A stretch of 15,601 bases of DNA, taken from the NCBI GenBank assembly GCA_030146405.1, contig JASLBS010000280.1, forward strand, positions 1-15,601, given 5' to 3'. Below are positions 1 to 6,469 of this stretch, in pieces (position 1 is the stretch's first letter; every line of letters begins with the position of its first letter). The notes under the pieces were generated by a model. The model ran no database searches. It had not been told where the DNA came from and saw nothing but the letters and a program-made list of their open reading frames with translations. A program made the position numbers and the translations under genes. The stretch comes from Arthrobacter sp. (GTDB taxonomy: Bacteria > Actinomycetota > Actinomycetes > Actinomycetales > Micrococcaceae).

Positions 1-721
1 GCGTACCGGAACCGGTGGAGCCCCGGTCCATCACCAGCAGGCTGATGAAGGGAGCCAGGGTGCGGACCCGCCAGTCGTTCCTCGTCTCCAGGAGTTGCCG
101 CAGTTCGGTCGGGGTGTAGCTGCGGCGGATCGAGGTGAGGCCGTCCTCGCGGATGAAGGAGCCGAGCAGGGGCAGCGTGGCGGCCGAGAACAGGGCGTAG
201 GCGAGTGGATGCCGACTGATGTCGCTGTGCACCGCGACGCGCCCGGCCAGGTGCTCGGTGTCATCGAGGAGCCCGCTGAACTCCTCCGGCGTCAGGTGGT
301 GGAGTACGTGGTTGGACGCCACGGCGTCGAAGACCGCACCCTCGCCGACCAGCTCCGAGCTGAGCGCCCGGCGGAAGGACAGTCCGGGCAATGGAGGACG
401 GGACGTGGCGTAGGCGTGTGCGCGCTCGTCGGGGTCGATCGCGGTGATCTCCAGTCGGAAGCCGTCGCGGTGCGCCCAGCGGGCCAGGGCACGCGGCACG
501 TCCCCACCACCGGAACCGATGTCCAGCAGGGTGTTGGTGCGGTCCAGTGAGAAGGCCGGCCGGATCAGTGACGTGTAGGTGCGGCGCCAGCCGGACACCA
601 CGGAGTTGACCAGGCCGAACTGGGCGTAGGTGCGATCCAGCTTCCGGGGATCACAATCGGGTCGGTCCATCTGTTCGACGGCGTCCGGATCCCGCCGGGC
701 CAGGAACCCGCGTGGGCTCAT
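1..721 (-). CDS. Class I SAM-dependent methyltransferase, partial (3' end off window)
   Basis: The reading frame runs on the minus strand from an ATG at 721-719 to the left edge with no stop, giving 240 codons. A glycine-rich SAM-binding motif I (LDIGSGGGD, residues 66-74) is followed by an acidic motif II (AIDPD, D97) and a SNHVLHHL block (136-143) typical of class I small-molecule methyltransferases. No membrane segment is visible, so it should be cytosolic. The start overlaps the stop of the polyketide synthase by 4 bp (ATGA), so the two are almost certainly translationally coupled, and the enzyme probably methylates the polyketide or a derivative. No clear Shine-Dalgarno was seen, consistent with coupling. 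The exact substrate (O-, C- or N-methylation) cannot be told. The family and pairing are solid; the role is inferred from context. Confidence 0.88.
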   Translation of the reverse strand, partial: MSPRGFLARRDPDAVEQMDRPDCDPRKLDRTYAQFGLVNSVVSGWRRTYTSLIRPAFSLDRTNTLLDIGSGGGDVPRALARWAHRDGFRLEITAIDPDERAHAYATSRPPLPGLSFRRALSSELVGEGAVFDAVASNHVLHHLTPEEFSGLLDDTEHLAGRVAVHSDISRHPLAYALFSAATLPLLGSFIREDGLTSIRRSYTPTELRQLLETRNDWRVRTLAPFISLLVMDRGSTGSGT

Positions 722-1944
722 GCGCCGGCTTTGGTCAGGATGGGTGCGAGGTCGTCCGGTACGGAGGTGAAACCGGCATCCACGGTGTCGGCCGTCATGG
801 CTCCCTCCTGCAGGGGCTGCTGCACGCCGATCTTGCTCAGCAGGGCGGTCTCCACGGTCAGACCGGGACCGAAGGCCATGGAACAGACGCGGCCGTTCCC
901 CGCTGATGCGGGCTGATCGAGGATGTGCTTGAGCACGAACATCACCGTGGCGCTGCTCATGTTTCCGAAGTCCCGCAGCGTCTCCCGGGCCGGGACCAGT
1001 TGCTGCTCCGTGAGGTCGAGCTTCGCCTCCACCTTGTCGAGGATGCTGCGACCCCCCGGATGGATGGCCCAGTGCTCGATGTCGGAGTAGGCGAGGCCCG
1101 CCAGGGATGCGTCCTGTGCGAGCAGGGGTTCGAGGGCGCCCACGATGTGCTCGTCGATGATGTGCGGCACATAGGTGCCGAGGACCATCTCGAAGCCCTC
1201 GTCGCCGATGTTCCACGCCATGGACTCCTCGCCCACGGGGGTGAGGACCGTCTCGAAGTGGTCCAGGCTGAAGGCCGGGCGGTCCAGCGGGAGATCCTTC
1301 GCGGACACGATGGCTGCCGCCGCGCCGTCGGCGAAGAGGGAGGACCCCACGATGGTGTCGGGGTTGTTCGAGGAGCGCACGTGCAGCGAGCAGAGTTCTG
1401 CGGCGATCACCAGCACCACGGCGTTCGGATCGGCGTCGCAGAAGGCCTTCGCGGACCGAAGTGCGGGGAAGGCCGCGTAGCACCCCATGAAACCCAGGTG
1501 GTAGCGCTGCACCGAGGGCTCGAGGCCCAGTGCCCGCACCACCTTGTAGTCCGGCCCGGGTGCGAAGAAGCCTGTGCATGAAGCGGTGATCACGTGGGTG
1601 ATGTCCGAGGCCCGGATCTCGGGAGCGGCATCGAGGGCTCTGCGTGCCGCCTCGACGAACAGTTTGGTTCCCTCCTCCGCGTACACCGCGTTGCGGGTCT
1701 TGGTGCTGGGAGAGAGGAGCCGGACGTTCTTGCGATCGAAGAACACGGGGTCCCCGGAGCGCGCGTCCATGGTGAGCTCCCGGACCGCGGTGTACCTCGT
1801 CTCGATCCCGGAGGAGTTGAAGGCCGCCCCGACGAGCCGCTGTCCGAGCCGCGTCAGATCCGGTTGTGCAGCGAAGACGTCGCGGACTTCGGACTGCACC
1901 ATGATCGTGTCGGGCACAGCTGTTTCTAGGGACCTCAGGATCAC
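718..1944 (-). CDS. Type III polyketide synthase (chalcone/stilbene synthase superfamily)
   Basis: This is a cytosolic homodimer-type condensing enzyme that would extend an acyl-CoA starter with malonyl-CoA units and cyclise the chain. With the GTG start at 1944 it is 408 residues. The Cys-His-Asn triad is present: C123 in TASCTGFFAPG, H295 in AIHPGG and N328 in GNMSS, followed by the AFGPGL loop near 357-362. I prefer the GTG because GGAGG at 1956-1952 lies 7 nt upstream. The ATG at 1950 leaves only 1 nt of spacing, and the frame stays open to 2016 without a better ribosome site. About 36 residues follow the usual family C-terminus (after LLSKI), an extension of unknown use. The 4-bp overlap with the methyltransferase marks an operon. 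Alkylresorcinol- or alkylpyrone-type products are possible, but the product cannot be read from sequence. Confidence 0.93.
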   Translation of the reverse strand: MILRSLETAVPDTIMVQSEVRDVFAAQPDLTRLGQRLVGAAFNSSGIETRYTAVRELTMDARSGDPVFFDRKNVRLLSPSTKTRNAVYAEEGTKLFVEAARRALDAAPEIRASDITHVITASCTGFFAPGPDYKVVRALGLEPSVQRYHLGFMGCYAAFPALRSAKAFCDADPNAVVLVIAAELCSLHVRSSNNPDTIVGSSLFADGAAAAIVSAKDLPLDRPAFSLDHFETVLTPVGEESMAWNIGDEGFEMVLGTYVPHIIDEHIVGALEPLLAQDASLAGLAYSDIEHWAIHPGGRSILDKVEAKLDLTEQQLVPARETLRDFGNMSSATVMFVLKHILDQPASAGNGRVCSMAFGPGLTVETALLSKIGVQQPLQEGAMTADTVDAGFTSVPDDLAPILTKAGA

Positions 1945-1968
1945 TGTCATACCTCCATTACTAGAGGA

Positions 1969-1998
1969 CTGACGCGACAAACACAATGACAGTACGCT
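1969..1998 (+). promoter_or_regulatory. Candidate promoter of the divergent SDR gene
   Basis: CTGACG (1969-1974) and TACGCT (1993-1998) are separated by 18 nt, with a predicted start near 2005, about 29 nt before the SDR ATG. Its -10 box overlaps the -10 box of the opposing polyketide synthase promoter, so the two may compete. The match is weak (4/6 and 3/6). Confidence 0.25.
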
Positions 1999-2016
1999 TA
2001 GTGTCCGGCCCGTCAA
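1989..2016 (-). promoter_or_regulatory. Candidate promoter of the polyketide synthase operon
   Basis: On the minus strand TTGACG (2016-2011) is followed after 16 nt by TACTGT (1994-1989). It matches five of six bases of the -35 consensus and the TAnnnT form common for actinobacterial -10 boxes. A transcript would start near 1982, about 38 nt before the GTG, leaving the GGAGG ribosome site inside the leader. Consensus matching only. Confidence 0.4.
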
Positions 2017-2033
2017 CGATCGTCAGGAGCACC

Positions 2034-2933
2034 ATGGAGAATGATCCGTCAGGCACGCTGAACCAGGAGGACCCGAGGGGCCCCGACATCGATGCCTCCA
2101 CCGAATTGCAGGAATTCCCGGGCTACACGGAGCGGATGGATCCGCGGCCTGATCACGGTGAGGACAGCTATACCGGGCACGGACGCCTGAAGGGTCGCCG
2201 GGCGTTCATCACCGGGGGTGACTCGGGGATCGGGCGGGCGGTCGCGTTGGCCTTCGCACGCGAGGGAGCCGACGTCGCCATCGGATACCTGCCCGCGGAG
2301 GAGGAGGATGGCCAGAGCTGTCTCGAGCTGATCCGGGCGGAGGGGCGTACCGCCCTCGGAGTGCCCGGCGACCTCCGTGACGAGACGTACTCGGCGTCAG
2401 CCGTCCGGCAGGTGGTCGACACCCTGGGCGGGCTGGACATCCTGGTGAACAACGCCGGTTTCCACATCGCGCAGCCCGATGGCCTCCCCGCGATCGACGC
2501 GGACCAACTACGCCGCACCTTCGAGACGAACGTGTACGGGACGATCTGGCTCACGCAGGCGGCGCTGCCGCATCTCGGCGAGGGAGCCTCGATCATCAAC
2601 ACCACGTCCGTGCAGGGGTACCACCCGTCCACCAGCCTCATGGACTACGCCGCCACCAAAGCTGCGTTGAACAACCTCACCTTCAGCCTCGCCGAACTGC
2701 TGGGGGAGCGCGGCATCCGGGTCAACGCCGTTGCACCCGGGCCCATCTGGACGCCGCTGCAGCCGGCCACCACCACCAGCGAGAAGCTCGAGACGTTCGG
2801 GGAGGGGACTCCGCTGGGCAGGATGGGCCAGCCCGCCGAACTCGCAGGTGCCTTCGTGTTCCTCGCCTCGAACGATGCCCGGTACGTGTCGGGGGAAATC
2901 CTGGGCGTGACGGGCGGCAAGCCCCTCGCCTGA
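2034..2933 (+). CDS. Short-chain dehydrogenase, YghA/YdaD-like extended-N-terminus type
   Basis: A 299-residue NAD(P)-dependent oxidoreductase of the SDR family, cytosolic. An N-terminal tail of about 50 residues, rich in Pro, Asp and Gly and carrying a LQEFPGYTERMDPRPDHGE stretch, precedes the Rossmann fold; this layout is typical of the E. coli YghA / B. subtilis YdaD stress-associated group. The cofactor motif TGGDSGIG is at 60-67, NNAG at 139-142, and the catalytic S192, Y205 and K209 (YAATK) are all present. The start is the ATG with AGGAG 4 nt upstream; an in-frame ATG at 1986 has no ribosome site and falls in the promoter region. It is transcribed away from the polyketide genes with its own likely promoter. 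The substrate is unknown (sugar, polyol or aldehyde types occur in the group), and a role in general stress is by family analogy only. Confidence 0.92.
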   Translation: MENDPSGTLNQEDPRGPDIDASTELQEFPGYTERMDPRPDHGEDSYTGHGRLKGRRAFITGGDSGIGRAVALAFAREGADVAIGYLPAEEEDGQSCLELIRAEGRTALGVPGDLRDETYSASAVRQVVDTLGGLDILVNNAGFHIAQPDGLPAIDADQLRRTFETNVYGTIWLTQAALPHLGEGASIINTTSVQGYHPSTSLMDYAATKAALNNLTFSLAELLGERGIRVNAVAPGPIWTPLQPATTTSEKLETFGEGTPLGRMGQPAELAGAFVFLASNDARYVSGEILGVTGGKPLA

Positions 2934-2979
2934 GGACGCGGGACCGACGGCTATGTGCCGGGTGCGACGACGCGTGAGC

Positions 2980-3005
2980 GGTCCGTAATCGCTGCCGTAC
3001 GGACC
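2980..3005. repeat. Inverted repeat, possible terminator after the SDR gene
   Basis: Perfect 8-bp arms (2980-2987 and 2998-3005) flank a 10-nt loop, 46 nt after the SDR stop and 85 nt before the lipoprotein start. There is no T-tract, so it could be a weak terminator or a protein-binding dyad upstream of the lipoprotein. A separate 10-bp palindrome lies at 3034-3043. Confidence 0.35.
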
Positions 3006-3090
3006 AAACCGGGGGACATCCTGCAACGAATCCCTGCTAGCAGCACCGGAGCCCACCCCCCGGTGGCAGGCCTCTACGGATGGGTTGAGC

Positions 3091-3759
3091 GTGAAACTTC
3101 AGATGGATTCGCACCGGCGACGCCGTGGCGCGGTGCTGGCCGTCGTCCTGACCGTTCCCCTCCTGGGCGGAGGATGCAGTGCTGTGGAGGAAAATCCCCT
3201 CGGTGTCAACAGCGCCACCACGGAGCAGGAGGTCTCCCGGTCCAGCAACCCGCAGGATGGGCGGCAGGCCGACCCGGTGGGGAACCTCGGTGACGATCCC
3301 CTCAAGGTAGGACTCGACGGCGCCGAACTCTGCGGGGTACAGCCGCAGGACAGTCGCCTGCGCTACACGGTGATGCTGCACAACCCCACCCTGGAGACGT
3401 TCACCTTCGGCGAGATGGCCCTGGGTAACCCGGAGGGCCTCGACATCGTCTCCTCGATGGTGCGGACGGCGAACCGGGAGGGCCATCATCACGGCGGCGC
3501 GGACCTCGAGACCCATGAGGAGCATTCCGCTGCTCCCACGCCCACGGCCACCCAGGAGCCGATCGGTCCTCCGGTCCCGGCCGAGGGATACCAGTTCGAA
3601 CCCGACGCCCACATCAACATCATCGTCACCGTGGAGTTGGGCGAGGGTGCCACCAACGGCACCGCCGACAACATCCTCGTGAACTTCTCCACGGCCGACC
3701 GCGAGTACTCGGTGGCGCACAACCTGAAGATCGAGGTGGACGCCACGTCCTGCGGCTGA
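3091..3759 (+). CDS. Putative secreted lipoprotein with a His-rich segment
   Basis: I do not recognise the family. The protein is about 222 residues from a GTG at 3091, chosen because a weak GGATGGG lies 6 nt upstream; TTG 3085 and ATG 3103 are alternatives. A run of arginines and a hydrophobic stretch (AVLAVVLTVPLL, about 15-26) end at Cys29. The residues before it (LGGGC) make an atypical but plausible lipobox, so the mature protein would be tethered outside the membrane. A flexible Ser/Asp/Gln-rich linker follows, then a domain with two further cysteines (81 and 221) that could pair. Residues around 131-145 hold a histidine cluster (GHHHG and ETHEEH) beside a Pro/Thr-rich patch, suggestive of metal binding but unproven. 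It stands alone, converging on rpf. Secreted is likely; lipidation and metal binding are guesses. Confidence 0.7.
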   Translation: MKLQMDSHRRRRGAVLAVVLTVPLLGGGCSAVEENPLGVNSATTEQEVSRSSNPQDGRQADPVGNLGDDPLKVGLDGAELCGVQPQDSRLRYTVMLHNPTLETFTFGEMALGNPEGLDIVSSMVRTANREGHHHGGADLETHEEHSAAPTPTATQEPIGPPVPAEGYQFEPDAHINIIVTVELGEGATNGTADNILVNFSTADREYSVAHNLKIEVDATSCG

Positions 3760-3815
3760 CGCCGGACAACTGGCCGATCGCGTTCGACGTACCTCCCGGA
3801 CGAACAAGTACCGCC

Positions 3816-3868
3816 CACAGACAGAAGCACCGCTCGTCTCGAGGAGACGGGCGGTGCTTGTATCTGTG
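3816..3868. terminator. Bidirectional terminator between the lipoprotein and rpf genes
   Basis: A 16-bp stem (3825-3840 with 3844-3859, one G-T wobble) closes on a GAG loop and is extended by a further 6-bp outer helix (3816-3821 with 3863-3868) across a 3x3 internal loop. It lies 56 nt past the lipoprotein stop and 58 nt past the rpf stop, between convergent genes. No long T-tract follows, which is common for hairpin terminators in high-GC actinobacteria. Confidence 0.85.
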
Positions 3869-3926
3869 CCGAGGGCGGGGGTCGGGCAGGAGGCGCAGTA
3901 TGCGCTTCCTGTCCGACCGACTCGAC

Positions 3927-4655
3927 CTAGGCCGGGAGCTGCAGGACGTGACCGGTGATGATCAGGTCGGCGTGGATCACGGTGTCGGTGTTGGCGGCGA
4001 ACAGTGCCTGCCAACCACCCACGACGCCCAGCTTGTCGGCGATGCCGCTGAGGGTGTCGCCGGCCTGGATGGTGTAGGTCTGGCCGCTCAGTGCCACGGG
4101 GGCAACAGGTGCGTGCTCGACCGGCGCCACGACGACGGGTGCTGCTGCAACGGGTGCAACGGCCACTGGTGCGGCGGGAACCACGTACTCGACCTGGACG
4201 GGTGCGGGTGCCTGGTACTCGACCTGGACGGGTGCGGCTGCCTGGTACTGCACAGTGGCAGGAGCCTGCGCCACAGGAGCGGCCTGGGCGGGAATGCCAC
4301 CGGGGTTCGCTGCGCTGCTCAGGCCGAGCTTCTGGGAGCAGGCGGGCCATGCGCCCCAGCCCTGGCCGGCGAGAACGTTCTCGGCGACGGCGATCTGCTG
4401 CTCGCGGGTGGCGTCCTGAGGGTTGCCCTGGCCGCCGAAGCCGGCCCAGGTGGAGGGCTGGAACTGGAGTCCGCCGGAGAAGCCGTTACCGGTGTTGATG
4501 CCCCAGTTCCCGCCGCTCTCGCACTCTGCCAGTGCGTCCCAGTCGCTGGCGGGGGCGGCATTGGCTGCTCCCGCAGCTGCACCGAGGCCGAGGCCTGCGA
4601 TTGCTACTGCTGCGAGTCCACGGCGGGCGCTGGTGCTGAAGGTGTGTGTATTCAT
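3927..4655 (-). CDS. rpf: Resuscitation-promoting factor, secreted Rpf domain plus LysM
   Basis: A secreted peptidoglycan-cleaving (lysozyme/lytic-transglycosylase-like) enzyme of 242 residues that promotes growth from dormancy in the family. A signal peptide with ARR followed by a hydrophobic core ends near ANA/AP (about 33-34). The Rpf domain follows (about 38-110): the catalytic Glu is E46 in AECESGGNW, and C45 and C106 would form the conserved disulfide. A Pro/Ala/Val-rich linker (about 121-188) with a tandem 10-residue repeat leads to one LysM (193-241, YTIQAGDTL) for cell-wall binding. The order matches M. luteus Rpf. The ATG at 4655 is chosen because it starts the signal peptide; its best Shine-Dalgarno (GGAG, 4671-4668) is 12 nt away, unusually far. 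The gene is monocistronic, with a long structured leader. Confidence 0.96.
   Translation of the reverse strand: MNTHTFSTSARRGLAAVAIAGLGLGAAAGAANAAPASDWDALAECESGGNWGINTGNGFSGGLQFQPSTWAGFGGQGNPQDATREQQIAVAENVLAGQGWGAWPACSQKLGLSSAANPGGIPAQAAPVAQAPATVQYQAAAPVQVEYQAPAPVQVEYVVPAAPVAVAPVAAAPVVVAPVEHAPVAPVALSGQTYTIQAGDTLSGIADKLGVVGGWQALFAANTDTVIHADLIITGHVLQLPA
4185..4250. repeat. Tandem 30-bp repeat in the rpf linker
   Basis: Two copies of a 30-bp unit (4185-4214 and 4215-4244, a single difference) and the beginning of a third encode the linker repeat APVQVEYQAP. The repeat keeps the frame, so copy number can change linker length without breaking the protein. Confidence 0.85.
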
Positions 4656-4847
4656 GGGGTTACGATGCTCCGAAAGGCCACCCGCACTAGGTCCGTCCCC
4701 GGACTTCTTCGCGCCGTTGCTCACCTTGACGATTTAGAGGTCATGGTTCGGCAGCCGCCTATGGAGCAACGAGCGGTGGAGGGCGGTGCCGGGCATTGTC
4801 ACTGCTCGTGAAATCGGCAGCTTTTTCGCTTCCCCGGACGGGGAACT
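4656..4847 (-). promoter_or_regulatory. Long structured 5' leader of rpf, possible cis-regulatory RNA
   Basis: About 190 nt separate the predicted transcription start from the rpf ATG with no convincing gene. On the minus strand I find four elements. The first is a 6-bp hairpin (4845-4830). The second is a 10-bp stem with one bulge (4791-4782 region with 4759-4749) and a 22-nt loop. Third, an 8-nt segment of that loop (4771-4764) is perfectly complementary to 4722-4715, compatible with a pseudoknot. The fourth is a 5-bp GNRA-capped hairpin (4704-4691). rpf genes of other actinobacteria are known to be preceded by a cyclic-di-AMP (ydaO-class) riboswitch, but I could not find the conserved core of that class here, so I leave it unnamed. 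An ORF from a GTG at 4724 in frame with rpf has no ribosome site and looks spurious. Confidence 0.5.
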
Positions 4848-4853
4848 TCCTCT

Positions 4854-4882
4854 ACGGTAGGGCATTTTTCATTCGTTGCCAA
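4854..4882 (-). promoter_or_regulatory. Candidate rpf promoter
   Basis: On the minus strand TTGGCA (4882-4877, five of six -35 bases) is followed after exactly 17 nt by TACCGT (4859-4854, the TAnnnT form of -10). Transcription would begin near 4847. The stretch from 4883 to 4995 upstream holds no gene that I can see on either strand. Confidence 0.5.
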
Positions 4883-4995
4883 ACCGGTACTCTTCGGTGC
4901 TTGACTTCGGAGAATACAAGTGATCGAAAAACTGGTGCGATCCGGATTCCTCTGCCACACTAGCGCCCGAGCGGTTCGGAAGTCTCCTTTCACGC

Positions 4996-5036
4996 ACGAC
5001 GAGGGCCCGGATCTGGGCGATCCGGGCCCTCGTCGT
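4996..5036. terminator. Strong hairpin terminator after the formaldehyde dehydrogenase gene
   Basis: A perfect 18-bp stem (4996-5013 with 5019-5036) with a 5-nt loop begins 27 nt past the minus-strand stop of the dehydrogenase. It insulates the rpf promoter region from read-through. No T-tract is present. The symmetry would work on either strand, but only the minus strand has a gene feeding into it. Confidence 0.85.
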
Positions 5037-5063
5037 CGTCCGGCAGGGCGGACGACGCGCCGA

Positions 5064-6281
5064 TCAGGCAGCCACGTACCCGTGCGGATCGAGGACGTAC
5101 TTGGTGGCGGCCCCGGCGTCGAACTCCTCGTAGCCGCGCGGTGCGTCCTCGAGGCTGATCGCCTTCGCATTGACCGCCTTGGCGATGGACACGCGGTCGT
5201 GCAGGATCGCCATCATCAGGCCGCGGTTGTATTTCATCACCGGACACTGCCCCGTCGTGAAGGAGAGTGACTTCGCCCACCCGGTGCCGAGGCTGAGCGA
5301 GAGGGAACCCGCCTTCGCGGCATCGTCCACCGCGCCGGGATCACCGGTCACGTACAGTCCGGGGATTCCCAGCGCCCCGCCCGCAGCGGTGATGTCCATG
5401 AGGGAGTTCAACACCGTGGCCGGTGCCTCCGTGGCGGATCCTTCACCATGGCCCCGAGCCTCGAAGCCTACGGCGTCCACTCCGCAGTCCACCTCGGGAA
5501 CCCCGAGCAGTTGTTCGATCTGGTCCCGGGGGTGGCCCTTCGAGACGTCGACGGTCTCGCATCCGAAGCTCCGGGCCCGCGCCAGGCGCTCCTCGTTCAG
5601 GTCTCCCACCACCACGACGGCGGCACCCAGGAGTTGCGCCGAGACAGCGGCGGCGAGGCCCACGGGACCCGCTCCGGCGACATACACCGTGGAGCCCACG
5701 CCCACCCCGGCCGTCACGGCTCCGTGGAAGCCTGTCGGGAAGATGTCGGAGAGCATGGTGAGGTCGAGGATCTTCTCCAGCGCCTGGTCGCGGTCCGGGA
5801 ACTTCAGCAGGTTCCAGTCGGCATAGGGAACCAGGACGTACTCGGCCTGCCCGCCCACCCAGCCGCCCATGTCCACGTAGCCGTAGGCGCTGCCCGGGCG
5901 GTCCGGGTTCACGTTCAGGCAGATTCCGGTCTTGCGTTCCTTGCAGTTGCGGCACCTGCCGCACGCGATGTTGAAGGGGACCGAACAGATGTCGCCCTTC
6001 TTGATGAACTCGACGTCGCGCCCCACCTCGACCACCTCGCCGGTGATCTCGTGGCCGAGCACCAGATCGGCCGGGGCAGTGGTGCGGCCGCGGACCATGT
6101 GCTGGTCGGAGCCGCAGATGTTGGTGGTGACCGTCTTGAGGATCACGCCGTGGTGCACCGAACGGCCCACATTGGCGGGATTCACCCCCGGTCCGTCCTT
6201 CAGCTCGAAGGTGGGGTAGTCGATGTCGATGACCTCGACCTTCCCCGGTCCCTTGTACGCAACAGCCCTGTTCTCGCTCAT
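5064..6281 (-). CDS. fdhA: Glutathione-independent formaldehyde dehydrogenase, zinc- and NAD-dependent
   Basis: A cytosolic medium-chain dehydrogenase that oxidises formaldehyde to formate without a thiol cofactor, of the Pseudomonas putida PFDH type (405 residues here, about 400 in the family). Catalytic zinc ligands C56 (NICGSD), H77 (GHE) and D179 (LSDIFPTGFHG) are visible, the Asp ligand being diagnostic of this branch. Structural zinc cysteines are C107, C110, C113 and C121, and the NAD motif GAGPVG is at 203-208. The ATG has AGAGGA about 6 nt upstream. It is divergent from the next SDR and followed by a strong terminator, so probably monocistronic. A formaldehyde dismutase or nicotinoprotein alcohol dehydrogenase of the same clade is the main alternative. 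A detoxification role is inferred; no C1 pathway genes are nearby. Confidence 0.9.
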   Translation of the reverse strand: MSENRAVAYKGPGKVEVIDIDYPTFELKDGPGVNPANVGRSVHHGVILKTVTTNICGSDQHMVRGRTTAPADLVLGHEITGEVVEVGRDVEFIKKGDICSVPFNIACGRCRNCKERKTGICLNVNPDRPGSAYGYVDMGGWVGGQAEYVLVPYADWNLLKFPDRDQALEKILDLTMLSDIFPTGFHGAVTAGVGVGSTVYVAGAGPVGLAAAVSAQLLGAAVVVVGDLNEERLARARSFGCETVDVSKGHPRDQIEQLLGVPEVDCGVDAVGFEARGHGEGSATEAPATVLNSLMDITAAGGALGIPGLYVTGDPGAVDDAAKAGSLSLSLGTGWAKSLSFTTGQCPVMKYNRGLMMAILHDRVSIAKAVNAKAISLEDAPRGYEEFDAGAATKYVLDPHGYVAA

Positions 6282-6307
6282 GGAACGTCCTCTCTGGCGG
6301 TACCTGG

Positions 6308-6333
6308 AGCGCTGTCCGCCCGGCGGAAGCGCT
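6308..6333. repeat. Hairpin in the fdhA leader
   Basis: AGCGCT (6308-6313) pairs with a second AGCGCT (6328-6333) and, after one bulged G, TCCGC (6315-6319) pairs with GCGGA (6323-6327) over a CCG loop: 11 bp in all, 27 nt upstream of the fdhA start. It could be an operator or a leader-RNA structure. I saw no convincing -10/-35 pair in the 6282-6469 intergenic region. Confidence 0.4.
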
Positions 6334-6469
6334 GGTCCCCGAAGGTGGCGCCGACGCTCCGACGCCGGTTCCTCCGGTGAGCCCGAACCTACCGTTCGCG
6401 AGGTCGCATCGACGTTGCATCCGGTGGGGGACTATTGCGCGGGGTCCGCAGGAGGGAGAGGGTGGAACC

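Noticed and set aside
4185..4250. A short CRISPR array
   Set aside because: The 30-bp units are directly adjacent with no spacers and lie in frame within the rpf coding sequence.
3037..4350. A 437-codon minus-strand frame spanning the lipoprotein and rpf genes
   Set aside because: It crosses the terminator and two well-supported genes, and its translation is Arg/Gly-rich shadow sequence.
4656..4724. A 23-residue N-terminal extension of Rpf from a GTG at 4724
   Set aside because: There is no ribosome site, the extension would displace the signal peptide, and the GTG lies in the complementary segment of the leader structure.
4656..4920. A ydaO-class cyclic-di-AMP riboswitch upstream of rpf
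   Set aside because: Context is right, but I could not align the conserved core blocks of the class to the minus strand, so I report only an unnamed structured leader.
4930..5000. A possible tRNA or small RNA gene between rpf and fdhA
   Set aside because: A GGTTCG-like string is present, but no acceptor stem or cloverleaf can be formed around it.
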